Part shown: positions 1 to 8,723 of the stretch, in pieces
How the letters are laid out: each line of letters opens with the position of its first letter
How positions within the stretch are numbered: the stretch's first letter is position 1
Assembly: GCA_028279245.1 (NCBI GenBank)
Contig: JANQOE010000091.1
Coordinates: 1 to 64,000 of the forward strand
Direction of reading: 5' to 3'
DNA from: Alphaproteobacteria bacterium
GTDB taxonomy: Bacteria > Pseudomonadota > Alphaproteobacteria > UBA6615
Length of the DNA stretch: 64,000 nucleotides
Position numbers and translations under genes: made by a program
The notes under the pieces: model-generated
What the model was told of the DNA's origin: nothing
Databases searched by the model: none
What the model saw: only the letters and a program-made list of their open reading frames with translations

Positions 1-1393
1 GGGAATAGATGTCCTCGCCCCGGCCGAATTCGGTATCACGGCCCCGTACTGCATCTTCGTTGAAGCGCTCGACCGTTTTGGAAAACACCTGCTCATCTAT
101 GCCAAGAGCACGTGCAAGCGCCGGCAGAGTCGCGGCCGTCTTGAGATAGCCAGCCGCCTGATAGGGTTTCAGATTGCGGGTGAAAGGAATGATTGCGCCC
201 AGGCCATACTGCCAGATGAAAGTCTTGTCACAGACGATCCACGCCGGAAGATTGCCGGTCTCCCGGTTGGTGCGCAGCAGCGCCTCGCCGAACCGATGGT
301 AGGAGACTGCCTCGTTGGTAAAGCGCCGACCCGACGCGTTCACGACGATGGAGCCAGGCTTGCCCCGGTCGGTCACGGTGTGAGGATAGACAACCTTGCG
401 CCCGTCAGCGCGACGATAGATCGACGCCGGGCTCCAATAGGCATTGTTGGTGTTATCGGTGCCGACGACACCCCCGGCCGCGACGCCGAGGTCGATCCCG
501 TCGCCGGTGCTCCCCGGCGCAAAAGGACTGTCGAGGCTCGCCGCGGATGGCAACCACGCCCCGCGTTTTTGCTTGCTGTGCGAAAAGCCGCCGGTCGAGA
601 GGATGACGCCATGTGTCGCCCTGATGGCGCGGTCCCCGGCCCCGTTGGCAACCCGCACTCCGGTGACACGGCCACGATCCTCTTCGATCTTCAGCGTGGT
701 CGTATCGAGCAAAATGTTGACGTCGCGATCAAGCAGCGACTTCAACAGCCGCCCGGCAAGCGCGTTGCCGAGGACGAGCCGCGACCCGCGATGGTGCTTG
801 AAACGCTGGACGCCGTATTCGGAAACCAGGCGCGCCACGCGGAGGCACGACTTGGGTGAGCGCCACACGTTCCGGAAGTGCGGCAGGTCCTCCCGCGCGA
901 CCATCATGCCACCGAGGATGGTGAACTCGGGCAGTGGCGGCCGCAGCCTCTTGAACCAGGGGCCCAATGTCCCGGCATCGAAAGCAACCGGCTCGAGCAC
1001 TCGCATACCCTCGCGCGCGCCTTCCAGGTCGGGATAGTAGTCCGGATAGAACGGCACCGGTTTGAGCCGGACAGCGGTGTTGGCTTCAAGGAACGAGATC
1101 GCTGCTGGCCCTGTCTCCACGAAGCGGACGCGGGCGTCACGTCCTTCGGACGTCGGCACAGCCGCGTCAAGGTAGCGTATCGCCGCGTCCGGATCGTCCG
1201 GCACTCCGGCGTCGGCCATTTTTTCGTTGTTCGGAACGTAGACCATGCCACCGGAGTAGCTGGTGTTGCCGCCAACGAAGCTGGTCTTCTCGACGACGGT
1301 GACTCGCAGACCCTTGGCGGCGGCGGTCGCCGCGGCAGTCATTCCAGCGGCACCGGCCCCGATAACAACAACGTCGCAGTCGGCGTCAGCCAC
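1..1393 (-). CDS. FAD-dependent dehydrogenase/fumarate reductase-like flavoprotein, partial
   Basis: The gene runs off the left edge, so only about 464 N-terminal residues are visible. The N-terminus has a Rossmann FAD motif (VVVIGAGAAGMTAAATAA, about residues 8-25) followed by VVEKTSFVGGNTSYSGG, typical of the FAD_binding_2 family (3-oxosteroid 1-dehydrogenases, flavocytochrome c fumarate reductases). A second family block, STGGFSHS, lies mid-protein. The likely start is GTG at 1393, which overlaps the end of the upstream epimerase gene by 8 bp, so translation is probably coupled. It is the last visible gene of a long minus-strand operon with epimerases, an aldehyde dehydrogenase, a ThDP enzyme and TctABC. 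The family is well supported; the substrate is unknown, and the steroid versus dicarboxylate preference cannot be told from what is visible. Confidence 0.85.
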   Translation of the reverse strand, partial: MADADCDVVVIGAGAAGMTAAATAAAKGLRVTVVEKTSFVGGNTSYSGGMVYVPNNEKMADAGVPDDPDAAIRYLDAAVPTSEGRDARVRFVETGPAAISFLEANTAVRLKPVPFYPDYYPDLEGAREGMRVLEPVAFDAGTLGPWFKRLRPPLPEFTILGGMMVAREDLPHFRNVWRSPKSCLRVARLVSEYGVQRFKHHRGSRLVLGNALAGRLLKSLLDRDVNILLDTTTLKIEEDRGRVTGVRVANGAGDRAIRATHGVILSTGGFSHSKQKRGAWLPSAASLDSPFAPGSTGDGIDLGVAAGGVVGTDNTNNAYWSPASIYRRADGRKVVYPHTVTDRGKPGSIVVNASGRRFTNEAVSYHRFGEALLRTNRETGNLPAWIVCDKTFIWQYGLGAIIPFTRNLKPYQAAGYLKTAATLPALARALGIDEQVFSKTVERFNEDAVRGRDTEFGRGEDIYS

Positions 1394-2375
1394 GCGCAGC
1401 CTCGCCGCCCCAACGGCCCGGATTGGCCCGCATCCAATCGGCGAATGCCGCGACGGCGCTGTCAAGGTCGTGACGTGGCCGGAAGCCGAATTCCTCGGCC
1501 ATACGTTCACAAGACAGTGGTCCCCGCATGACCGTCGTGTCGGTCCACGGCGCGGTACCACCGCCGAGCTCGATCGACGCGCCCGGCACTGCCTTGCGTA
1601 CTGCGTCGGCGACGTCGAAGGCGCTATGGTTCCTTCCGGAGCCCAGGTGATACACGCCATGATCGAGGCGCTTTGCGGCCCACATCGCTAGCAGACCGGC
1701 AGCGCAGTCGGGCACAAACGTAAACGAGGCGGCAAAGTCACCACCGGAGGGCTCGCGAATGGCTTCGCCGGCCAAGGCGCGCCGGAGGAACTCGGGGATC
1801 GGGCCGCGTGGTCCATCGAAGCTGCGGGGGACCAGCGGCGGGCCGAATATCCACGAAATCCTCACACTCGCGGCGGACAAGCCGTAGGTTGAGGCATAGA
1901 CGTCCGTCATCATCTCCGCCGAGCGCTTGGTGACAGCGTAGAGCGATTTCGGCGATGGTGGCATGTCTGCCGGAACCGGCGTGGTGGCGTCTTGCAGTTC
2001 CTGAAAAACCGAACCGGTCGAGACGAAGATAAACCGCCGCCAGCCGAGGCGGCGCGCCGTTTCGAGCAGCAGTTCCGTGCCGACGACATTGCTCCGAAAC
2101 GTCCTGAGCGGCTGGGGGATCCCTACCTTGTCGTTGGGTACCGCGGCGGTGTGGATGCAGCCTTCGATATCGTGCTCGGCCGCGAGCATCGCCAGTTCGT
2201 AGTCGTTCGAGAGATCACAGCGCGCCCAGGTAACCTGGGTTCCGAGCGCCACCGCATCTTCTTCGCGGAAGGTCGACAAATACTGTGCGACGACGTCGAT
2301 ACCCTGCGCCGTGGCTTGTTTCACGGTCTCGTAGCCGACGTGTCCCATGCCTCCGGTGACCAACAGCTTGCCCAT
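1386..2375 (-). CDS. NAD-dependent epimerase/dehydratase (extended SDR)
   Basis: A 329-residue extended short-chain dehydrogenase. The N-terminal nucleotide-binding motif reads LLVTGGMGHVGYETV, the catalytic Ser lies in FVSTGSVF, and the YxxxK pair is YAVTK near residue 147. C-terminal family features include HLGSGRN and EEFGFRPRHDLDSAV. The family acts on nucleotide sugars or related hydroxy-acids using NAD(P). It is followed 3 bp downstream of another member of the same family in one operon, so the two may catalyse successive steps on one substrate. No sugar-nucleotide biosynthesis genes are nearby, so a catabolic dehydrogenase role (as in DenD/LigD-type SDRs) is as likely as a true epimerase. 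The exact reaction is not known. Confidence 0.85.
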   Translation of the reverse strand: MGKLLVTGGMGHVGYETVKQATAQGIDVVAQYLSTFREEDAVALGTQVTWARCDLSNDYELAMLAAEHDIEGCIHTAAVPNDKVGIPQPLRTFRSNVVGTELLLETARRLGWRRFIFVSTGSVFQELQDATTPVPADMPPSPKSLYAVTKRSAEMMTDVYASTYGLSAASVRISWIFGPPLVPRSFDGPRGPIPEFLRRALAGEAIREPSGGDFAASFTFVPDCAAGLLAMWAAKRLDHGVYHLGSGRNHSAFDVADAVRKAVPGASIELGGGTAPWTDTTVMRGPLSCERMAEEFGFRPRHDLDSAVAAFADWMRANPGRWGGEAARG

Positions 2376-2378
2376 TGC

Positions 2379-3347
2379 TCAGACTGCTCCCTTCGCGGTG
2401 TCCATCGTGCGGCGGTGGGCCTCGAACGTGGCCTGCAAGCCCCGATGAATGTCGAACTTCGGCTCGTAGCCGAACGTTTCGGCCGCGCGGGTGCAGTCAA
2501 GCGCGCCCTTCCGCGGCATCGCAATCCGGCCGTCATGCTTGTATGGGCCGGGTCCGACCGTGATCGGCGGTGCCCCCGGAGCAAGGTCGGCAACGATGTC
2601 GGCGATCTCGGCCAATGAAGGGCTATCGCCACTGGCCACGTGATATGCATCGTGGACGTGATGCTCATGATCGAGCGCACCGAGGACTCCCGCGACCGCA
2701 TCGTCAATGTAGGTGTGGTCGATGCGTGACTCCGCGCCGCATGGAACATGCAGCGGTTGACCCTCCGCCGCCGCGCGCACCATGTTCATCGGGACACGGT
2801 CGCGTGGAAACGCCGGACCGTAGACCCATGATGTGCGAATGTTGATGCACTCCAAGCCATGGGTGACGCGGTACCCGCGGCCTAGGTGCTCGACCGTGAG
2901 CTTGCTGACGCCATAGCCGTACAACGGTGCCGGGCAGTGGGTTTCGTCGATCCGATCGGCAGTGAAGTTGCCGTAGATCTCCTCCGAACTGACATGGATT
3001 ATGCGCGCCGTCCCGTGACGAGCCATCGCCTCGAACAGGTTGATCGAGCCCTCAACGTTGACCCGGAACAGGCGCGCCGGCGTGTCGAGCGCCGCAAGTA
3101 CGCCGACGATGGCAGCGCAGTGGATGACGGCACGGGGCCGGGTGTCGGCGAACAGCCGCATTATCGCGGCGGCGTTGCAGATGTCGCCGGCAACGACCTC
3201 GACCGACGGTCTGGTCGAAGCTAGGGCCGTAAGACGATCCAGCCGCCCGGACTCGAGCGCGAAAACCGCCTCGCCCCGATCCGCCAGGGCCCGGGTGATC
3301 GCCAAGCCAAGGAACCCGCCGGCTCCGGTTATCAGAATCCCGCTCAC
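2379..3347 (-). CDS. NAD-dependent epimerase/dehydratase (extended SDR)
   Basis: A 322-residue extended SDR. It shows GILITGAGGFLGLAI at the N-terminus, the Ser region HVSSEEIYGN, and the catalytic pair in YGYGVSK near residue 146. The C-terminal half carries RIDHTYIDDAVAGVLGAL, a typical lid segment of UDP-sugar epimerase-like enzymes. It sits between the aldehyde dehydrogenase (8 bp upstream) and the second epimerase (3 bp downstream), clearly co-transcribed. The two SDRs are only distantly alike, so this is not a recent tandem duplication. The substrate is unknown; the neighbours suggest catabolism of an imported carboxylate. Confidence 0.85.
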   Translation of the reverse strand: MSGILITGAGGFLGLAITRALADRGEAVFALESGRLDRLTALASTRPSVEVVAGDICNAAAIMRLFADTRPRAVIHCAAIVGVLAALDTPARLFRVNVEGSINLFEAMARHGTARIIHVSSEEIYGNFTADRIDETHCPAPLYGYGVSKLTVEHLGRGYRVTHGLECINIRTSWVYGPAFPRDRVPMNMVRAAAEGQPLHVPCGAESRIDHTYIDDAVAGVLGALDHEHHVHDAYHVASGDSPSLAEIADIVADLAPGAPPITVGPGPYKHDGRIAMPRKGALDCTRAAETFGYEPKFDIHRGLQATFEAHRRTMDTAKGAV

Positions 3348-3355
3348 CCGCGCGA

Positions 3356-4786
3356 TCAGAGGTTAAAGAGCACGAGACGCTCTTCGGTCATATCGCGGAT
3401 CGCATAGCGGGGCCCTTCCCGTCCGATGCCGCTGTCCTTTACGCCGCCGTACGCGAGCTGATCCGTGCGCCAGGTGGAAGTGCCATTGATGATGACCCCA
3501 CCGGTGCGCAAGCGGCGCACCAAGGATAGGGCCCGGCTGGTACTGTCAGTGTAAACTCCGCACTGGAGTCCATAGCGGCTGTTGGAAATGTCGTTCACCG
3601 CCTCGTCCAAATCGTCGTAGGCGAGGATGCTCGCGACCGGTCCGAATACTTCATCGCAGACCACCTTCATCTCACGGTTCACGTCGGCCAGCAGGGTCGG
3701 CGCGAAAGCCGCGCCGTCGCGCGTGCCACCGGTCAAGACCGTGGCACCGCTGGCCGCGGCCTCCTCGACCCAGGCCTCGACTCGCCGCGCCGCCGCCTCG
3801 TCGATCAATGTTCCCACATCGGTCGCTGCCGCCAGCGGATCGCCGACCACTAGGGCCTCCATCGCTGCTGCCACCTTGGCGCCCAGTTCTTCGGCCATTG
3901 GGCGCGGGGCGTAGATCACCTGGACCGAGATGCAGCTCTGTCCCGCCAACCGCACGGCGTTACGCGCCAAGATCGGCGTGATTGCATCGACGTTGGCGTC
4001 GTCACAGACGATAGTCGGCCCGGTTCCGCCGAGCTCTAGTGTGACCGGCCTTAAGCCGGCCCGCGCCCGTATCTCGGCACCGACCCGGGACGAACCGGTG
4101 AAGGTCAACATGTCAACACCGGAGTGGTCGACCAACGCTTGTCCGGTTGCCGCGCCACCATGGACCACTTGGATAAAGGTGCGCGGCAGTCCTGCCTCAT
4201 AAAACAGCTCGACCAAGCGCTGGACGACCATCGGACACTGCTGCGGCGGCTTGATCACGCTCGCGTTGCCCGCCGCAAATGCTGGCGCGAGCTTGTGGCA
4301 CGCCAGATTTACCGGCGCGTTGAAGGGCGTAATGGCGCCGACAACGCCGACCGGAAAACGCATGAGGAAGGCCATCTTGCCGTGGCCCATCGCGCTGCCG
4401 TCGAGGGGCACGTGGGTACCCTCGATGCGGATGGCTTCTTCTGCCGACAGGGTCAAGGTATCCATCGAGCGCTTGACCTCGCCCTCGGCATCGCCGAGCG
4501 CCTTACCGGTCTCGCGCGCCATGATCTCGCCGATCTCCGCCGCGTGAGCGACGACCAGGTCGGCCGTCCGGCGCAAGATCGCAGCTCGCTCGTAAGCCGG
4601 CATCGCGGCGACTTCGTCGGCGGCCCGGCGCGCCGCCGTGATGGCGTTGTCCACGTCCTGTGTCCGGGCCGTGGGTGCCGTGCACACGACGTTGCCCCGG
4701 TAAGGGTCACGGCTCTCGAACTGTGCCTCGCCCGCGACCGCCTCGCCACCGATGTAGTGCGCCAGTTCGACCGGGTGCTGGGTCAT
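3356..4786 (-). CDS. NAD(P)-dependent aldehyde dehydrogenase
   Basis: A 476-residue aldehyde dehydrogenase that oxidises an aldehyde to the acid with NAD(P). Visible family motifs are the Glu-containing VTLELGGTGPTIV and the catalytic Cys in AGQSCISVQ; the N-terminus has HYIGGEAVAG and ESRDPYRGNVV. The start at 4786 (MTQHPVELAH) is chosen over an upstream in-frame start because AGGAGC lies just before it and the longer version adds an Arg-rich unlikely tail. It lies 25 bp downstream of the ThDP-enzyme gene. A plausible pairing is that the ThDP enzyme makes an aldehyde from a 2-oxo acid and this enzyme oxidises it; that is inference. Confidence 0.9.
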   Translation of the reverse strand: MTQHPVELAHYIGGEAVAGEAQFESRDPYRGNVVCTAPTARTQDVDNAITAARRAADEVAAMPAYERAAILRRTADLVVAHAAEIGEIMARETGKALGDAEGEVKRSMDTLTLSAEEAIRIEGTHVPLDGSAMGHGKMAFLMRFPVGVVGAITPFNAPVNLACHKLAPAFAAGNASVIKPPQQCPMVVQRLVELFYEAGLPRTFIQVVHGGAATGQALVDHSGVDMLTFTGSSRVGAEIRARAGLRPVTLELGGTGPTIVCDDANVDAITPILARNAVRLAGQSCISVQVIYAPRPMAEELGAKVAAAMEALVVGDPLAAATDVGTLIDEAAARRVEAWVEEAAASGATVLTGGTRDGAAFAPTLLADVNREMKVVCDEVFGPVASILAYDDLDEAVNDISNSRYGLQCGVYTDSTSRALSLVRRLRTGGVIINGTSTWRTDQLAYGGVKDSGIGREGPRYAIRDMTEERLVLFNL

Positions 4787-4811
4787 GCTTGCTCCTGCTT
4801 TGGCTGACGGA

Positions 4812-6593
4812 TCATGGGCGCCAACGGGAACCGAACGCCGGCTCCGGCGCCGGCATCGGCGGCAACTGCCACGAACCCGTGGACGGCGGTTTGACACCCG
4901 GATCTACCTCGAGATCGATGAGATACGGACGGTTCGCGGCGATGGCTTCGGCGAGCGCGCCCCGGAAATCGTCCGAACGGCTCACCTTGACACCGTCCAC
5001 TCCGTGCGCCCGGGCCAGCGCGGCAAAGTCGGGATTGTAGGGCGCGCCGTTGGCACCACGCGTGAAGCTCGTGCCGATCTCGCGGTTTTGGAACTGGCCC
5101 TGTTGCAGATCGCGAATTGCGCCCCATGCATAGTTGTTCCAGACGACCCAGATTGCCGGGATGTCGTACTCGATCGCCGTGCAGAGAACGTGCGGGGTCA
5201 TGGTGAAGCCGCCGTCGCCAACGACGGCGATACTTGGCCGGTCGGGCGCAGCAAGTTTTGCGCCGAGTACGCCGGAGACGCCGAACCCCATCGCCGAGTA
5301 GCCCCAGGTGTTCAGCATGCTCTGCGGCCGACGGCATTCCCAAAACTGCATGAACCAGTTGTGATGTGCGCCCGAGTCCGGCACCAGAATCGTCTCGTCG
5401 GGCACGACCTGTCGTATGTCATGCACAACTCGTTCAGGGCGCATCGGCGACGTATCGATCTCGAAGTTCGGCGCGGTGAAGGCGGCCCACTCCGCTTGCC
5501 ATGCCGCGATTTCGGCGAGCCAGCCGCGGGTCCCGTCGTGCCGGTTCACGCCGCGCCGGTCGAGTTCCGCCAAGAGCTGGCGTAGAAACGTCCGAGCATC
5601 GGCCTGCACACCAATCGCCGGCACATAGTTCCGCCCGAGTTCGGAAGAATCGATGTCGACTTGGATCAGTTTGGTCGGTGGGATATTCCACGAGTATCCC
5701 GGCAACCATGACGACGCCGACCTGTCGTCGAACCGCGCGCCAATGGTCAACAGGATGTCAGCCTGGCGACCGGCCTGGTTTGCGGCAAAGGTCCCGTTCC
5801 TGCCGATGAACCCGAGCGACAGACTGTCCGTCATGTCGAGGGTGCCCATGCCGTTCGGTGACGCGACCTGGGGGACCTGCAGCCGATGTTGCAGTTCCGT
5901 CAACTCGGCGGAGGCCTCCGACAAGGTTACGCCGTGCCCAACGAAGATCAGCGGCCGCTCCGCCGCAAGTAACAGATCCGCCACGGCCGCGATGGCTTCA
6001 GGAGAGGCGCCGGGCCGGTTACCGATGTCGCCGCTGTCGGTTTGTTCTAGGGCGATTTCGGCGCTCTCTTGGAAGAGGTCGTAGGGTACGTCGAGGTTGA
6101 CGGGTCCCGGACGGCCCTGAGTCAGCAGTTGGGTCGCCTGGCGCAAGGCTAGCGGCAACATCTCGACCCGCGTCGGTTGGAATGTTCGCTTTACGAAAGG
6201 CCGGAGCGCATCGGGGAAGCTCGCTTGCCCATGTATGTAGGCCTCCTGGAACGGCCCACGGTTGAACTGCGACGTGGGCACGTTCGCCGTGATGGCGAGG
6301 AAGGCGGAACTGTCCGCTTGGGCGCAGGCGACAGACATCGGAATGTTCGCTGACCCCGGCCCACACGATGTGAGCGTGGCGACCGGCTGGTGGGCAACGC
6401 GGAAGTAAGCGTCGGCCATATGGCCGGCGGTCTGCTCGTGTCGCGGCGACACAAGGGTGATCTCGTCCTTGCGATCGTAGAGCGCATCGAGCATGCCGAC
6501 GTTGCCGTGGCCGCAGATGCCGAAAACGTACGGCATGCCTTCACGGATCAGGTGCTCGGCGATCAATTCGCCGCCTTTGGTTTTCCTGGTCAT
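4812..6593 (-). CDS. Thiamine-diphosphate-dependent enzyme (acetolactate synthase/decarboxylase family)
   Basis: A 593-residue ThDP enzyme with the three usual domains. The N-terminal Pyr domain has the catalytic Glu in SPRHEQTAGHMADAY (about residue 53). The central domain contains GHGVTLSEAS and TIGARFDDR. The C-terminal PP domain carries the metal/ThDP signature GDGGFTMTPHVL followed by VVWNNYAWG. Length and layout fit acetolactate synthase large subunit, glyoxylate carboligase, or 2-oxo acid decarboxylases. No small regulatory subunit is nearby, and neighbours are a dehydrogenase and a carboxylate importer, so a catabolic decarboxylase or carboligase is more likely than branched-chain amino acid synthesis. 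Its start overlaps the TctA stop by 4 bp (ATGA), indicating translational coupling. Confidence 0.85.
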   Translation of the reverse strand: MTRKTKGGELIAEHLIREGMPYVFGICGHGNVGMLDALYDRKDEITLVSPRHEQTAGHMADAYFRVAHQPVATLTSCGPGSANIPMSVACAQADSSAFLAITANVPTSQFNRGPFQEAYIHGQASFPDALRPFVKRTFQPTRVEMLPLALRQATQLLTQGRPGPVNLDVPYDLFQESAEIALEQTDSGDIGNRPGASPEAIAAVADLLLAAERPLIFVGHGVTLSEASAELTELQHRLQVPQVASPNGMGTLDMTDSLSLGFIGRNGTFAANQAGRQADILLTIGARFDDRSASSWLPGYSWNIPPTKLIQVDIDSSELGRNYVPAIGVQADARTFLRQLLAELDRRGVNRHDGTRGWLAEIAAWQAEWAAFTAPNFEIDTSPMRPERVVHDIRQVVPDETILVPDSGAHHNWFMQFWECRRPQSMLNTWGYSAMGFGVSGVLGAKLAAPDRPSIAVVGDGGFTMTPHVLCTAIEYDIPAIWVVWNNYAWGAIRDLQQGQFQNREIGTSFTRGANGAPYNPDFAALARAHGVDGVKVSRSDDFRGALAEAIAANRPYLIDLEVDPGVKPPSTGSWQLPPMPAPEPAFGSRWRP

Positions 6594-8140
6594 CCGGCCG
6601 TCGGGTTCCCTGCGCTGTTTCGGTGAGGCATGGCACCCGGGCCGCCATGCCGCGTTTGCATTTGACGCCAGCGCCGCGCCGCGGCGATCAGTGGAGTGAC
6701 CCAGATAAGGATAGTGATGACACCGAGCGTGGCGGCGATGGGCCGGCCGAAAAAGGCCGTCAGGTCGCCGCCCTTAGCGATCATCCCCTGCATGAAGTTC
6801 TGTTCGAGCAGCGTGCCGATCACCATGCCGAGGATCAATGGCGCCACCGGAAAGTCGTTCTCCTGCATGAAGAACGAGACGACACCGCCGACTAGGGCAA
6901 CAATGATGCCCATCGTCGAGTTGTTGATCGCAAAGGCGCCGACAAGGGTGAACAGAAGAACGATCGGCATCAGCACCGTGTTGGGCACCCGCAAGAGCTG
7001 ACTGGCCAGCCGAATAGCCACGTACCCGACCGGGATCAGGAAGAGGTTGGCGATGAAGAAAGATACGAATATCGAGAATACGAGCGGCGCGTTTTCCACG
7101 AACACCAGAGGACCGGGTTCAAGCCCCTTGAGGAACAGAACACCGATAACGATGGCCGTAACGGAGTCGCCGGGTATCCCGAACACAAGCGATGGCACCC
7201 AGGTCGATGAGGTCGCCGCATTGTTCGACGACGAGGCGGCGACAATGCCTTCCGGATGACCGGTACCGAACTTCTCCGGGGTCTTGGAGAACCTCCGCGC
7301 CAGTGCATACGATACCCACGAAGCGATGTCAGACCCCGCACCCGGTAGGGCGCCGATCAGCGTGCCAATGCCTGAGCCGCGCCCGATGTTCGCTTTGTAT
7401 CGCCAGATGGTTGCGAGCGCCGCCCGTAGGTCGATCCTTTGCACGTGTGCGTGCTCGCGGCGGTCACTGGCCGGATGAGTGAGCGAGCGCAACACCTCGG
7501 CCACCGCGAAGACACCAATCATCACCGGGATGAAATGGATGCCCTCCATCAGATGGAGCGACCCGAAAGTAAACCGCGGCGCGCCCGAAATCATGTCGAA
7601 CCCTACCGTTGCCAAGAGCAGTCCGATGGAGAGCGAAATCATGCCTTTGGCAGGGTTCGATGCAGAGACCAGAGCGGCTGTGGAGAGACCGATGCAGGCC
7701 AGCCAGAAGTACTCGAAGAACTGAAATTGCAACGCGAATTCGGCCAGCCACGGCGCCGAGAAGGCCAACGCCATGGTGCCAACAAAGCCGCCCATTACCG
7801 AGCAGAGCAGTGAGGTCATGAGGACCGTTCCGCCCTGCCCCTTCAGCGTCATCTCATGAGCTTCTTCGGCATAGGCCGCAGACGCGGGCATCCCCGGTAT
7901 TCGCAGCAGCGCGCCGGGCAGATCGCCGGCAAAAATCGCCATCGCGACCGCAGTGGCAATCGCGGCCAGCGCCGCGACAGGCTCCATGAAAAAGGTGACC
8001 GGAACCAGCAGGGCAACCGCAACGGTGGCCGATATCCCGGGCATTGCGCCAGCGAAGATACCGAACACGCAAGCGCCCAGGATGACGAGCATCACCTCAA
8101 ATCGAAAAACGAGGTCGAAGGCAGCGAGCAGCGTTTCCAT
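6590..8140 (-). CDS. tctA: Tripartite tricarboxylate transporter large permease TctA
   Basis: A 516-residue polytopic membrane protein of the TctA family, the large channel subunit of TTT importers driven by ion gradients. Family features include the repeated glycine-rich blocks GAMPGISATVAVALLVPVTF near the N-terminus and GIGTLIGALPGAGSDIASW mid-protein, and the loop KTPEKFGTGHPEGIVAAS followed by NNAATS. The start at 8140 (METLLAAF) is chosen because it directly follows the tctB stop; an upstream in-frame extension is Cys/Arg-rich and overlaps tctB. The next gene (ThDP enzyme) overlaps by 4 bp, tying import to metabolism of the substrate. Confidence 0.93.
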   Translation of the reverse strand: METLLAAFDLVFRFEVMLVILGACVFGIFAGAMPGISATVAVALLVPVTFFMEPVAALAAIATAVAMAIFAGDLPGALLRIPGMPASAAYAEEAHEMTLKGQGGTVLMTSLLCSVMGGFVGTMALAFSAPWLAEFALQFQFFEYFWLACIGLSTAALVSASNPAKGMISLSIGLLLATVGFDMISGAPRFTFGSLHLMEGIHFIPVMIGVFAVAEVLRSLTHPASDRREHAHVQRIDLRAALATIWRYKANIGRGSGIGTLIGALPGAGSDIASWVSYALARRFSKTPEKFGTGHPEGIVAASSSNNAATSSTWVPSLVFGIPGDSVTAIVIGVLFLKGLEPGPLVFVENAPLVFSIFVSFFIANLFLIPVGYVAIRLASQLLRVPNTVLMPIVLLFTLVGAFAINNSTMGIIVALVGGVVSFFMQENDFPVAPLILGMVIGTLLEQNFMQGMIAKGGDLTAFFGRPIAATLGVITILIWVTPLIAAARRWRQMQTRHGGPGAMPHRNSAGNPTAG

Positions 8141-8144
8141 ACCG

Positions 8145-8627
8145 CTATCCGACGAGCCAGCCTTCGACCAGCCCGAACGGCAACGGCACCCGCAGAGTGT
8201 CGGCAAACAACAGGTGCAACGAAGCGGTGACGGTCAATGCGATCAAGACACTGGAGGGGGCGCGCGATGTGCCCCGCGTAATCAAAAGAAGTGCGATCAA
8301 AACCAAACTCGACGTCAGGATGAAGCCGAGTTCCTCCGCAACCACGATGTAAAATAGGACTACGCCGACACAGGCGAAGAACATGAGGTAGCTGCGCGGC
8401 TGGCGCGCCCATTCCTCAAGCCGCAGCCAGGGTTGATATCGCACGGCACGGAGCCCGTTGAAGATCAAGATGAGGCCGCCGAGCCCCATCATGACGGCGA
8501 CCAGCCGTGGGAACAGGCCAGGTCCGAACGGCACGCCCGGCATCGTGCGGAACGTACCGGCGTGAACGAAGGCAAAGATGCCGATCGCAAGGAAGATGGC
8601 GCCGGAGATGGCGTCGTTGACCTTCAT
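8145..8627 (-). CDS. tctB: Tripartite tricarboxylate transporter small permease TctB
   Basis: A 160-residue small membrane subunit with four predicted hydrophobic segments (for example AISGAIFLAIGIFAFVHAG and FACVGVVLFYIVVAEELGF). The motif MPGVPFGPGLFPRLV after the first segment is typical of the TctB family. It lies between the periplasmic binding protein gene tctC and the large permease tctA, 4 bp before the latter. A perfect palindrome in the 96-bp gap after tctC probably lowers expression of the membrane subunits relative to the binding protein. Confidence 0.9.
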   Translation of the reverse strand: MKVNDAISGAIFLAIGIFAFVHAGTFRTMPGVPFGPGLFPRLVAVMMGLGGLILIFNGLRAVRYQPWLRLEEWARQPRSYLMFFACVGVVLFYIVVAEELGFILTSSLVLIALLLITRGTSRAPSSVLIALTVTASLHLLFADTLRVPLPFGLVEGWLVG

Positions 8628-8677
8628 TCAAGACCTCTGGTTGGCTCCGGGCTCGTACCGGACCCAAGGTTGCAAGA

Positions 8678-8703
8678 TGAGGGCCGGGCATGCCCGGCCC
8701 TCA
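8678..8703 (-). terminator. Perfect 26-bp palindrome between tctC and tctB
   Basis: Two 13-base arms, TGAGGGCCGGGCA and its exact complement, abut with no spacer. It lies 20 bp after the tctC stop and has no T-run, so partial termination or mRNA stabilisation/processing is more likely than full termination. This position is common between binding-protein and permease genes that need unequal dosage. Confidence 0.6.
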
Positions 8704-8723
8704 CTAAGCGCTGGCTAGAGCGC